DNA from: Schaalia hyovaginalis
GTDB taxonomy: Bacteria > Actinomycetota > Actinomycetes > Actinomycetales > Actinomycetaceae
Assembly: GCF_014208035.1 (NCBI RefSeq)
Contig: NZ_JACHMK010000001.1
Coordinates: 434,001-498,000, forward strand
Length of the DNA: 64,000 bases
Reading direction: 5' to 3'
The notes below the pieces were generated by a model. The model was not told where the DNA came from and ran no database searches. It worked only from the letters and a program-made list of their open reading frames with translations. The position numbers were made by a program, and so were the translations under genes. Of this stretch, positions 53,858 to 62,976 are shown piece after piece; within the stretch, counting starts at the first letter, position 1; every line of letters begins with the position of its first letter.

Positions 53858-55480
53858 ATGAGAGCCTCGAAACCCGTCATCGCCGTCGCCGTGATCTCCG
53901 TCCTCATCTGCCTCGCCCTCGTCGGAACCCTCGTCTACCGGGGCGCCGGACTGGTCATGTCCGTGATGGGGGGATCTCAGGTCGAGCAAGCCCGAGCGGA
54001 CGAGGTCGCGGCGAAGAGCGCCGAGGACTTCTACCGGCAGAAGATCCACTGGGGGAGCTGTGCGAGCAGCCAGGTCGCCACCGGCTCCGCTCGTCCGGCG
54101 GACCTGCGCTCCTACGAGTGCGCAACCCTCTATGCGCCCCTCGACTGGGATGATCCCTCCGGCGAGCAGATCACGCTCGCCCTCGGCATCCACCGTTCCG
54201 GAAAGGCCGACGCCCCGATCCTCTTCTTCAATCTCGGAGGGCCGGGAGGCGCCGCGGTCAGCGCCCTCAGCCGCCAGGTCGAGGACAACCTGGGCACCGC
54301 CCTCGTCGATCACTACGATCTGCTCGCCCTGGATCCCCGGGGCGTCGGCGCATCCACCCCGGTCAAGTGCCTGAGCGATGAGCAACTCGACCTCTACAAC
54401 GCGGAAGGGTCGATTCTCGGCAAGAAGGCGGCCTCGGGGCAGACCCCCGAGGAGATCGTCGCCCAGGCCCAGGCTGAGAACGCCGCAGTCGCAGCCGGCT
54501 GCCAGAAGATGAGCGGCGAGCTCTTCGGCCACATCGACACGATCTCCGCGGCCAAGGATTTCGACATGGTGCGCGCCGTCCTCGGGCTCGACACCATCGA
54601 CTATCTCGGCTACTCCTACGGGACCTTCCTCGGCGCGACCTACGCCGAGCTCTTCCCCGAGCGCGTCGGCAGAATGGTCCTCGACGGCGCGATCGATCCC
54701 GCGGCGACGGTCGATGAGGTGTACGACATGCAGATGCGCGGATTCGAGGACTCGATCAACCACTGGATCGACAGCTGCCTCGACTCGAGCGCCTGCCCGC
54801 TGTCGGGGAGCCATGAGCAGGCGAGGAGCCAGCTCGTCGACTTCCTCGACAGCCTCGACGAGTCCCCCCTGGAGACCTCCGACCCCGAGCGCCCCCTGAC
54901 GAGGAACCTCGCGACCACGGCGATCATCGGCATGCTCTACTCGGAGAGCACCTATGCGATGATCACCCAGGCCCTCATCCCGGCGATCGAGAGCCGGGAC
55001 GGCTCCCAGTTGCTGTTCGTCTCGGACATCCTCAGCGATCGCGGTGATGACGGAAGCTACTCCTCCAACGGGACCGAAGCGCTGATGGCCGTCAACAACC
55101 TCGACTACGGCCCGGCAGGAACGATCGAGGAGTGGGCGAAGAACGCGGACCTCATCCGCTCCGAGCTCCCGGTCTTCGGCGACCTCGCGGGCTACGCGTC
55201 CGCGGGGCTCGACAAGTGGCCGACGAGTCATGCGCAACGGGGGCCGATCGCAGCTCGGGGGAGCGCTCCGATCGTCGTCATCGGTACGACCCACGACCCC
55301 GCGACGCCCTATGCGATGGCGAAGAGGCTCGCCCAGCAGCTGGATTCGGGGATCCTCGTGACCAACGAGGGATGGGGGCATACGGCTTACGACCGTGAGG
55401 CGAACTCCTGCATCACGGGTGCGGTGGAGGATTTCTTCATCGGGGGAGTGCTCCCCGAGGACGGTCTGGTCTGCCGCTGA
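53858..55480 (+). CDS. Secreted/membrane-anchored alpha/beta hydrolase, S33 tripeptidyl aminopeptidase type
   Basis: 540 residues with an N-terminal hydrophobic segment (about 6-35) acting as signal or anchor. The alpha/beta-hydrolase core shows LFFNLGGPGGAAVS (oxyanion region), GYSYGTFLGATY with nucleophile Ser253, GTTHDPATPY with the acid Asp, and NEGWGHTAY with the catalytic His, plus a C-terminal TAP-type domain and several cysteines. This family (SlpD/SlpE, tripeptidyl aminopeptidase) trims peptides outside the cell. ATG 53858 has TACCCT 6 nt before it and no ribosome site, so it is probably leaderless. Confidence 0.9.
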   Translation: MRASKPVIAVAVISVLICLALVGTLVYRGAGLVMSVMGGSQVEQARADEVAAKSAEDFYRQKIHWGSCASSQVATGSARPADLRSYECATLYAPLDWDDPSGEQITLALGIHRSGKADAPILFFNLGGPGGAAVSALSRQVEDNLGTALVDHYDLLALDPRGVGASTPVKCLSDEQLDLYNAEGSILGKKAASGQTPEEIVAQAQAENAAVAAGCQKMSGELFGHIDTISAAKDFDMVRAVLGLDTIDYLGYSYGTFLGATYAELFPERVGRMVLDGAIDPAATVDEVYDMQMRGFEDSINHWIDSCLDSSACPLSGSHEQARSQLVDFLDSLDESPLETSDPERPLTRNLATTAIIGMLYSESTYAMITQALIPAIESRDGSQLLFVSDILSDRGDDGSYSSNGTEALMAVNNLDYGPAGTIEEWAKNADLIRSELPVFGDLAGYASAGLDKWPTSHAQRGPIAARGSAPIVVIGTTHDPATPYAMAKRLAQQLDSGILVTNEGWGHTAYDREANSCITGAVEDFFIGGVLPEDGLVCR

Positions 55481-55611
55481 GCATCGAGTATTCGGTGCGG
55501 CGGTGTGAGCCGAACCATCGACGAGGGCGCCCGCGTCATTTGCTCAGCGGCGCTTCGGCCCATTAGACTCTCACCGTTGTCTGAACGCCCCTCGCGGGGA
55601 ACGGCAGGCGC

Positions 55612-55684
55612 GCCACCTTAGCTCAGTCGGCAGAGCGATTCACTCGTAATGAATAGGTCGTGGGTTCGATTCCCACAGGTGGCT
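55612..55684 (+). tRNA. thrT: tRNA-Thr (anticodon CGT)
   Basis: A 73-nt tRNA: acceptor GCCACCT (55612-55618) with AGGTGGC (55677-55683), anticodon stem ATTCA/TGAAT around loop CTCGTAA, T-arm GTGGGTTCGATTCCCAC. CCA is not encoded. Its 3' half is duplicated at 62503-62538. Confidence 0.95.
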
Positions 55685-55685
55685 C
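55650..55685 (+). repeat. Left 36-bp attachment repeat
   Basis: Identical to 62503-62538; from the 3' side of the anticodon stem to just past the tRNA end. Confidence 0.9.
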
Positions 55686-55687
55686 CG

Positions 55688-57078
55688 TGTGATGTCCCAG
55701 GACATTGTTCCGGCAATGTCCTGGGACTTCTTTTATGTTCGGGGTGTTGATGTCCCGGGTGATCGTTCCGGTGATGTCTCAGGTGATCGTTCCGGTGATG
55801 TTCGGGTTTTCTTTTGGTATGTGCGGGTGGGGTCGAGGGTGTATTCGGCGATGATTTGTGCGGTTTTTGGGTGGAGGATGAGGACTTGGGGGCCGTTGGC
55901 TAAAGCGATGACGCGTTGGCCTTTGTGGCTTCTGCCGATGCCGAGGTGGAGGAGGCGGCCGGCGTAGCGGATGGTGATGGTGCCGTTGTCGTGGACGAGG
56001 TCGTAGCGGATACGCCAGGTGTTGCGGGTTTGTGTGAGTGTGGGGCCGTTTTTGGGGGTGGCATGGTAGGCGGCGTATGGGGTGCGCCCGTTGAGTGCTC
56101 TGTGGGGTCGTTGGGTGTTGTAGATGGCCTGAAAGACGGTGAGCTGTGTGTTGAGTTCGGTCAGGGTGGTGGGGGCTGGTTGGGAGTTGAGCCAGCGTTT
56201 GAGGGTTTGGTGGAAGCGCTCAATCTTGCCTTGGGTGGTGGGATGGTTGGGGCGGCCGTTCTTTTGGGTGATGTTCAAATCGGCGAGGAGGGTTTCGAAG
56301 GCATTGGGCTGGTAGGAGCCGTTCTGGCCTCCTGACAGTCGGGTCGTGTAGACCATGCCGTTGTCGGTAAGGGTGGATGCGGGAAGCCCATGAGCGTCTT
56401 GGGCGGCAGTGAACGTGCTGATGACGATCGGGGTGGTGATGGCACGATATGCACTGATGTGCAGCAGGTAGCGCGAGTGGTCATCAAGCCAAGAGATGAT
56501 CTCGACGGCGCTTGTGTCAGCGAGCCTGACGTGGGTGAAGTCTGACTGCCAGCATTCATTAGGGCTCGCGGCCTCAAAGCGGTGCCATGACGAGCGAGGA
56601 CGCTTGTGAGGCTGGGCGATCACGGCACCACTTTTTGTGAGGATCCTCCAGATCGTGGTGCGGCTCGGAGCAGTAGCAGGATCAAGGCGGGCCAGGATCG
56701 ACTCCGGGCCCGCGTCCAGGCCCTCACTTACGAGCCGTTCACGTACGGCAAGGATCTGGTCTGTCACCTGCGCGCTTGTCTTCGTAGGCTGGGTGTGGGG
56801 CCTCCTTGACAACGGATGCAGGCCTTCTGGTCCGTCGCGTTCAAAACGGCGGTACAGGGTGCGTACTGCGTACCCAGCGGGTGGACACCCCGAAGTGGTG
56901 GGCGGCTTCGGTTTGGGTCATGCCGCCCTCGATGATCGCCAGGACGATAGCTCGATTACGCGAATAACTCATGACCCACCCTCGCACCGACCGGAACGAT
57001 CACGTGGGACACCCCCGGAACAATGTCCTGAAACACCCCACCGTCACCACAACCGGAACGATGTCCTGAAACCAGACA
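55688..57078 (-). mobile_element. IS481-family insertion sequence (1391 bp)
   Basis: The ends are 26-bp imperfect inverted repeats starting TGT and sharing CAGGACATnGTTCCGG. Further GTTCCGG copies repeat inside both ends, as in transposase-binding sites. No target duplication is visible, which suggests a deletion next to the element. Confidence 0.75.
55733..56972 (-). pseudogene. IS481-family transposase, frameshifted
   Basis: The N-terminal HTH starts at ATG 56972 (MSYSRNRAIVLAIIEGG, FGVSTRWVR); the rest of the protein continues in another frame with RRFERDGPEGLHPLSRRP, then the DDE core: WQSDFTHV (first Asp), LTDNGMVY (second Asp), GKIERFHQTLKRWL (Glu). The break is a 7-bp tandem duplication, TGCGTAC twice at 56860-56873; removing one copy restores a single chain of about 410 residues, normal for this family. 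The catalytic part alone could still be read from a TTG at 56812, but without its DNA-binding region. Confidence 0.8.
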
Positions 57079-57558
57079 TACCTGGGGTGGTGCATGAGGT
57101 GGGAGGCGTTCCTCGCCGAGAAGACCATTGGGGACGATGGTGGGTGGGGGTACACGCACGCGCGGCTTGTGCGGGCGCGCAACAGTGTGAACCGGCTACT
57201 TAGCCAAGGGGTGTTGTTCACCTACACCGATCCCGACTTTGACGGGGCCCTGCCGGCGATGAACAACCAGATCGAAGGGGTCACGAACGCGCCTGTGCGG
57301 CAACTGCTCAGGGACCATCGTGGCATGCGGCTCAGCCGCCGGATCAAAGCGGTCTTCTGGTGGTGCTACATGCACACCGAACATCCCCTGCCTGCAGCCA
57401 AGATCCTCAAGGTCATGCCCACCGACGCCCAGATCGAAGCCGCCTGGCACCACGCCTCACGCGAACACGGCGCCTCCGGAATCATCCCCCGATGGGGCAA
57501 CGCCATCGCCTGGAACGACCTCCACCACACAAGCCCCCACCGACACGACTGGGACTAA
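57079..57558 (+). pseudogene. IS1249/IS256-type transposase, 3' fragment
   Basis: The last 159 codons of a transposase: FDGALPAMNNQIEG, VTNAPVRQLLRDHRGM, IKAVFWWCYMHTE, where the final Glu of the catalytic triad lies. The frame is open right up to the IS481 right end (57078), so the IS481 insertion or a linked deletion removed the 5' part. No left inverted repeat of this IS remains. Confidence 0.75.
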
Positions 57559-58163
57559 CCCCCGACCAACACAATCTGTCCTATAACCCGGGGATGACGT
57601 GAAGGTGGTTGGCAAAGATTGAGAATCCCTGATGGCTGATATCTACGCCGCACATCCAGAGGACGTCGATGCGACGCACTGCTTTCAATGTTCTTGATCC
57701 GAATCATACCGTCAACGATGTTGGACTGTGCGCTGTGAAGCAGAAGGTTCGGCTAAAATGCGCCACGTGTGCCAGCGGCTCCAAGAGCCGCGCCTCCAAT
57801 GAGGTTCCTGATGCTGGGCCGGTCGCGGGTCTATTAGGTATGCAGTTTAATTCTGAATTACTGTGTTGCGATAGTTGAAACCTTCATTCAGAGCGGGTGT
57901 CTGTAATGTAGCTATTGGAACTCAGTCTATGCCTTCAGTGGTCTCAAATTGAGTGTGCGAAGGGGTGGTTGTGATTAAGGCTTCCGAGTGCAGTGTAATT
58001 TGGGATTGCAGGTGTGAGTGCAGGCTGTTGCCGGGCTGGTGGTTACAATACTCGCCCCTGGCTGGTACTCTTCGACTGGGTTGGAGCTGATCTAACGCTG
58101 ATAGATGTCAGCTCTCGCCGCAGCTACCTGGTGGAGTGGAGCAGACTGCTCTAGAGTGGCTGT
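57559..58163. other. Intergenic AT-richer stretch before the LCP gene
   Basis: About 600 bp without a recognisable gene. The base composition falls clearly below the chromosomal GC level from about 57.6 kb. A TACAAT hexamer at 58044-58049 could be a -10, and TAGAGT at 58152-58157 stands 6 nt before the LCP start codon. Confidence 0.45.
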
Positions 58164-59414
58164 ATGAGCGTTGGTAACTGGTGGCTAGAGCGACGTCCGG
58201 CGCTCCATCGAGCTCAAGATCCTCGTCGATATGAGCCTCTGCGGATAGTAGTCTTGCTTATATTTTCTGTCGCTTTATTTCTGGCTGCCACTACAGGCTT
58301 CGTTTGGCTTGATTTGTCGCATGATCTTAGTGAGAGATCTCTTGATACTGAGCAAATTCGTCGGACGGTCTCAAATCAATCTGGTAGTGAAGAAAGAGTA
58401 AACCCTCTTGCTCCCGGTGAACCGCTGAATATTTTGGTGTTAGGAATTGATTCAAGAAAAGAGCAGGCCCCAGAATTTGGTTCTGTTGAAGATGTTGAAG
58501 GTATACGCGGTGATGCGACAATTCTTGTGCATGTTTCGGGCAAGCGTGATTCAATGACGCTGGTTTCTATTCCGAGAGACTTGATGGTGGAGATTCCGAA
58601 CTGTCTGCTTTCGAATGGAGAAGAGGTGTCGGCGTCCTTCGGACAAGTAAATTCTGCGATGATGTTAGGATCTGGTACCAATTACGATATCGCTTACGGT
58701 GTCGCTTGTGCGCAGTCGACTGTGGAAAACCTTACTGGGCTTCAAATCGATAACTTTGTGGTCGTTGATTTTAAGGGGTTTGAGAGTGTGGTGGACGCCC
58801 TCGGTGGTGTTTGGTTTGATGTTCCTCAGGATGTCGTTGATCCGGAGGCAAATGCCTATCTTGCAGAAGGGTGTCAGCTCTTAAATGGTGAACAGGCGCT
58901 AGGGTATGCACGGGCACGTAAGTCGCTCGGTGACGGGTCTGATACATCTCGAATTGGGCGGCAGCAGGAGCTTGTTGCGGCGCTTGTGCGAGAGGTGTCT
59001 CGCAAGGTTTCGAGCGGTAATCTGCCGATTCTTGTGGCTTTTGTTCGGAGCGTTTTGACAGCAGTGCATGTTTCTCCCCAGCTCGCGTCATTTGAAACGG
59101 ATTTGTCTTTGTTGGTTGCGGTTGCAAACATTCCTTCACAGAATGTTCGATTGGTCACGATGCCTCGTGAGCCTTGGGAAAAAGATCCTAATCGAGATCA
59201 GCCTCAAGAGCCGTATGCTTCGCAGCTTTGGAACTCTCTTCGTCAAGATGAGCCGTTCGTTGACGAAATTGGCTATGTCACGAGCGATGGGCGAGCGTCG
59301 GTGGCGGAGGAACCTTTGTTGGATCAAGTTGAATCTTCAGATGGCGCCGCGCTCGAAGTGTCGCCGGAGTCTGGGGTCAGTGAGTCGCTAGCTTGTCCGC
59401 CTAATGGTCACTGA
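58164..59414 (+). CDS. LytR-CpsA-Psr family cell wall glycopolymer transferase
   Basis: A 416-residue LCP protein that, in known members, attaches polyprenyl-linked glycopolymers to peptidoglycan outside the membrane. A short cytoplasmic N-terminus and one membrane helix (about 27-49) are followed by LNILVLGIDSRKE, GIRGDATILVHV, SIPRDLMVEIP and YARARKSLGDGSDTSRIGRQQ, the conserved Asp/Arg active-site set. The C-terminal tail of about 60 residues is acidic. The codon use is far more AT-rich than the chromosomal genes, indicating recent transfer. ATG 58164 has TAGAGT 6 nt upstream and no strong ribosome site. Confidence 0.88.
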   Translation: MSVGNWWLERRPALHRAQDPRRYEPLRIVVLLIFSVALFLAATTGFVWLDLSHDLSERSLDTEQIRRTVSNQSGSEERVNPLAPGEPLNILVLGIDSRKEQAPEFGSVEDVEGIRGDATILVHVSGKRDSMTLVSIPRDLMVEIPNCLLSNGEEVSASFGQVNSAMMLGSGTNYDIAYGVACAQSTVENLTGLQIDNFVVVDFKGFESVVDALGGVWFDVPQDVVDPEANAYLAEGCQLLNGEQALGYARARKSLGDGSDTSRIGRQQELVAALVREVSRKVSSGNLPILVAFVRSVLTAVHVSPQLASFETDLSLLVAVANIPSQNVRLVTMPREPWEKDPNRDQPQEPYASQLWNSLRQDEPFVDEIGYVTSDGRASVAEEPLLDQVESSDGAALEVSPESGVSESLACPPNGH

Positions 59415-59527
59415 GCAGGGCTTCTGCCATTGAGGCGTCTTGTTGGCTGAGGGAGGGGTCCTGTTCGTTTCGCAACCTGGATTCCGCTGCCCTTCCGCTT
59501 GCGCTCGTTTGAGAGCAGTCTGTATTC

Positions 59528-59550
59528 ACCATCACACAACGGTGTGTGGT
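59528..59550. promoter_or_regulatory. Inverted repeat before the peptidoglycan-binding gene
   Basis: ACCATCACAC and GTGTGTGGT around AACG. It sits 25 bp upstream of the start codon; operator or attenuating hairpin. Confidence 0.4.
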
Positions 59551-59574
59551 GTGAGATGAATTGAGGTCGTTCAG

Positions 59575-60152
59575 ATGTCGAATATGCGTAGTTTTAGAAG
59601 AGTGTTCTCTGTTGTGGTCGCGGCAGGGTTTCTTCTTGTTGCATCAGCAGCGAATGCGACTGAAATTTCAGAGTCGGTAGATGGTGTGGCTGGAGAGGAG
59701 GTCGCGATTGTTGCTCCTGATGATGATCCAGAAATCGCCCCGTTCCGAATCGATCTTCCGAGCAACCCGTCGGAATCGCCGCAGTTGGAAAAGTTGCCTA
59801 TGACAAGGGCTGCGTCTGTGGAATGCACGGACTCGTTCACTCAAGGGGTTGAGCACGGGACTACATGGGTGCGTCTTCCTGCATGGATGCCATACTATGG
59901 TTTCTCCTACAACTGCTATCTGGAACGTGGTTCGGAGAACAGGGGCTTGCGGAGCTTCAGTATTCACTGAAACGGTGCAACGGTCAGCAGATCGCAGTTG
60001 ATGGGGTCTATGGTCCCGCGACTGAGCAGGCAGTCAAGAATGTGCAATACGCTCACGGTCTTTATGTTGATGGCGTTTATGGTCCGGCAACCGGAAGTGC
60101 GATGACATGGAAGGCGTACAACGGGAGTTGTATCCATGTTTCGCTGCCATGA
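59575..60152 (+). pseudogene. Secreted peptidoglycan-binding protein, frameshifted
   Basis: The first frame from ATG 59575 (GAGG upstream) gives a signal peptide ending near ASAANA and an acidic spacer, then YNCYLERGSENRG. The frame then ends at 59970, while the adjacent frame continues LAELQYSLKRCNGQQIAVDG, VYGPATEQAVKNVQ and a second VDGVYGPATG, a PG_binding_1 domain. A shift of one base near 59941-59946 joins both into one normal protein of about 190 residues. It may be a true mutation, a sequence error or, less likely, programmed shifting. It is AT-rich like the LCP gene upstream. Confidence 0.7.
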
Positions 60153-60301
60153 TTAGCTAAGATCGTCAGCCAGCTGATCTGCTGATCTGTCTTGGTTTCG
60201 CTGAGTTGTGCCGTCAAGGAGTTCCTTGGCGGCACAACTCTTTCTGATGGAGGCTGGCTTGGCGATCAATATGTTTCTCATATTTCCGAAGTCTCTTCAA
60301 T

Positions 60302-62505
60302 TCAGTGCCTTGAAGATCTGTTTGCGGGGGCTTGTTTGATTATTTCGCTTGGTTGATGTTGTGTAAGGAGCTGTTTATTTTTCGGATGGAATGCTCTTGG
60401 AGATTGGTGTGCGGAATCGAGCGGGAGCGCGCGGATTCGGGCGAGTGCGGCATCTTCTGTGAGAGGCGTGGGATCGAGGGCGGGAATCGTGTCTTGCCCG
60501 AGGCCTATGTGTGCCATCTGGGTGTGGATGGTGGCGAGTTCAGTTTCGGCGGCGCGCAGCTTGTCTGTATACGGGTTCGGGCGGGCGAGTTCGCTTTGAG
60601 CGCGGTCGCGTTCAGCTTCCGCGTCGTGTGCGTGTTGACGGTAGCGTTTTGCGGTGGTTTCGAGGTTAGCGAGATGGTGTTCGAGCTTGCGGATGACCCC
60701 GAGGATCTGGCTGGTTTCGAGGAGGTCGGTCACTTGGAACCGGACGGCTTCGGATGCGAGATAGGCGGGGTCTTCGTGCATTGAGGCCAGGGCGGCCACG
60801 ATGATGGTGGGCTCGGTTATCTCAGGACGATCCCATTCATTCCTGGGGAGCGGTGCAACGCCGAAGACGAAGTCATGTCCGCCGAGGTGGACATCTAGGG
60901 TGGACAGCCCCCGTCTGGAGAAGTTCACGAAGCTCATGCGGTTAGCTCCGAGGTCGCAGGCGCGTAGAGCGGCTGCGAGGGCCTCTGCTGCTTCGGTCCG
61001 GGTGGACAGGTGTGTTCCGTTCATGTCGGCTGCGAATGCATCACCCTTGGTGGGGAGACTCTGTGCAGAAAAATGCTCACGGACTTCGGCTTTGCGTGTG
61101 AGAGCCGTGATCTGCCGGTCGAATGAGGGGAGGAGAGTCTGGAGATGCTTGTGCTGGAGGTCGTGGCTCTTGGCCCGCGCTCGGTAGGTTTCGACCTGGT
61201 TCTTTAGGCGGGCTTCTTCGAGGAGAAGGGGGTTGCCTGAGGCGATTGCTTTGACTTGGGCGTAGGAGACTTCTTCATCGGACTGGGTGATGTCCTCAGC
61301 GGTTCTCTCGTTGAGGTTGTGGGTCATCACCTGGTTGATGAACCGGGCTTTGCGCTCGAGGGTCTGCCAGGAGTATTCGTCGAATGAATGCTCCGTGACG
61401 TAGCGGAAGATCTCAATCTCGTCGTTTTGGTTTCCCTGTCGGAGGATGCGTCCATCCCGTTGGGCGAGGTCAGCTGGTCGCCAGGGAGCAGTGACGTGGT
61501 GGAGGGCGATCGCCCGCGCTTGGATATTGGCGCCTGTACCCATTTTGTCGGTTGATCCGATGAGGACTCCGATGGCGCCGTTGCGGGCCTGCATGAAGAG
61601 TCGGTCCTTCTCTTCGCTGGAGGATACGTCGTGTGTGTAGGCGATCGTGTCTTCGGGGACGCCGGCGTTGACGAGGAGGGTCTTGAGCTCGTCGTAGAGA
61701 TTCCACCCCTTCTTCGGGGTGCCCAGGTCGCAGAAGACGAGTTGGAGGGCTCCGGGGGTGGGTGAGGGGCGGCCGGCGGCATCGAGGTAGATGCGGCCCT
61801 TGGTCGCGTGGTAGATGCGTGCAACTTGGGCGGCCACGGCGTCGATTTTCTGATTGCCGATCGGAGTACGGATGCTTGCGAGTGCTCGCGTGGCTGACTC
61901 TTCCGACAGTAGGCGGTAGGCGGTGGCCATTGCCTTGCCGTCGTTCGTGATGGCGAGGAAGTTGTCCTCATATGGGGGCACAGTGCCGCTTGAGATACAG
62001 TCGGCGCGATTGGTGATCGCCGCAGAGAACTCGTCCATCGCCGGTCCGATGTTGACGGCTACGACCTTCGGCTCTCGTCTTCCCTTGTTGCCGACAGCGA
62101 GTTCGGGGATCTTCAGGTCGAGCTGGCTGCGGGTCTTCACGTCAGCGAAGACACTCCACATGTTCATGAGCTCGGGCATGTTCTGAAAGCGGGCGACACG
62201 CTGCCTGATGGTGAGTGCGCCGGCGACTGTTGATTCGATGCGCTGCTCGGTGGAAGTGAAGGTTCGTGCCCACTCATCGAAAGTGTCGAGGCCAGCGTCG
62301 GTGAGCAGGTCGGGTCGCAAGTAATGAGTCATGACCCACATCTCGCCCATCGTGTTGGCGATCGGGGTGGCAGTGGCGAAGGTCGCTACCCTCGCGCCGT
62401 GGGTGGCGCGGAGCCAGTCGAGTTTCATATCGAGGTCGGCGCACTTCGCTGCGGTTTCGCTGGCGATGATGCCACCGATTTCCGTGCGCGCGGACAGATT
62501 CTTGA
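60302..62505 (-). pseudogene. SNF2/DEAD-like helicase of conjugative-element type, 5'-truncated
   Basis: About 734 codons of the C-terminal part of a large helicase-methylase protein of the kind carried by conjugative elements. Visible: FKNLSARTEIGGI, ATFATATPIANTMGEM, then the C-terminal helicase domain with IGSTDKMGTGANIQARA and QRDGRILRQGNQNDEIEIFRYV, followed by long charged helices. The Walker A and DEAD box (and any methylase domain) are missing because the frame meets the right attachment repeat at 62503; the open frame beyond is only antisense tRNA and intergenic sequence. Full-length relatives are much longer. It ends with an Arg/Ser tail. Confidence 0.75.
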
Positions 62506-62538
62506 ATAGGTCGTGGGTTCGATTCCCACAGGTGGCTC
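62503..62538 (+). repeat. Right 36-bp attachment repeat
   Basis: An exact copy of 55650-55685 (tRNA-Thr 3' half). Confidence 0.9.
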
Positions 62539-62545
62539 TAAAAAG

Positions 62546-62582
62546 CCCGAGATTCCAACGAAAACAGCGTTGGGGTCTCGGG
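62546..62582 (+). terminator. Displaced terminator of tRNA-Thr
   Basis: A stem of about 15 bp (62546-62560 with 62568-62582, small internal mismatch) followed by TTTT, 8 bp after the tRNA 3'-end copy. It probably ended the tRNA-Thr transcript before the island inserted. Confidence 0.75.
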
Positions 62583-62976
62583 TTTTCCCGTTGAAACTGG
62601 ACAGGGGGACTGCACGTGTGGCCGCTCATGAGCGGTCCGGGTGGGGTGCTGGAGGTCAGGTCGCCCTGTGTGCGGCTCTGGCCCGATCCGGCGTGGCGAG
62701 ATCTTGACAGCGTCGAAGGCGGTGGATTGTGCGGGTGGGGTGCTCGGGCGTCTTCTTCTCGCAGGTGAAGGCGATTATCGGGGCTGATGGAGGCGATGGG
62801 GCCCTGCTTGCGCACAGTGTGACGGACATCATAATAGCCTAATGCTTCAAATCTTTGTGCAGTAGGCTGGCCGTGTTACTGCGTAGATGGGGGGCGTATC
62901 CTGCCCCTTCTTCTCGTGAACCAGGACACTCCATTTTCGAGCCCTGCGGGGCTGCCGATTCATCGAGGAGTCAGTC
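62583..62976. other. Intergenic region before the adhesin gene
   Basis: About 390 bp with no recognisable gene. It holds the promoter candidate at 62808-62835 and a 5' leader of about 135 nt. Confidence 0.5.
62808..62835 (+). promoter_or_regulatory. Candidate promoter of the adhesin gene
   Basis: TTGCGC and CATAAT with a 16-bp spacer, about 140 bp before the GTG start. Confidence 0.4.

Larger units (their letters stand above)
55650..62538. mobile_element. Decayed genomic island in tRNA-Thr (about 6.9 kb)
   Basis: Bounded by 36-bp exact repeats of the tRNA 3' half. Contents: an IS481-type element 2 bp inside the left end, an IS1249-type transposase fragment, an LCP protein, a frameshifted peptidoglycan-binding protein and a 5'-truncated helicase. 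Part of it (about 57.6-60.2 kb) is clearly AT-richer than the chromosome. No integrase gene is found; the left end was probably lost with the IS insertion. Confidence 0.8.

Noticed and set aside
56812..56972. Programmed frameshifting in the IS481 transposase
   Set aside because: IS481 transposases are single-frame, and the break is a plain 7-bp tandem duplication rather than a slippery site.
57669..57878. A short frame of 69 codons before the LCP gene
   Set aside because: No ribosome site, motifs or context; the composition is unconvincing.
62506..62815. N-terminal extension of the helicase frame through the right repeat
   Set aside because: It translates antisense tRNA and intergenic DNA; the peptide around CGNRTHDLF is a well-known tRNA-derived artefact.
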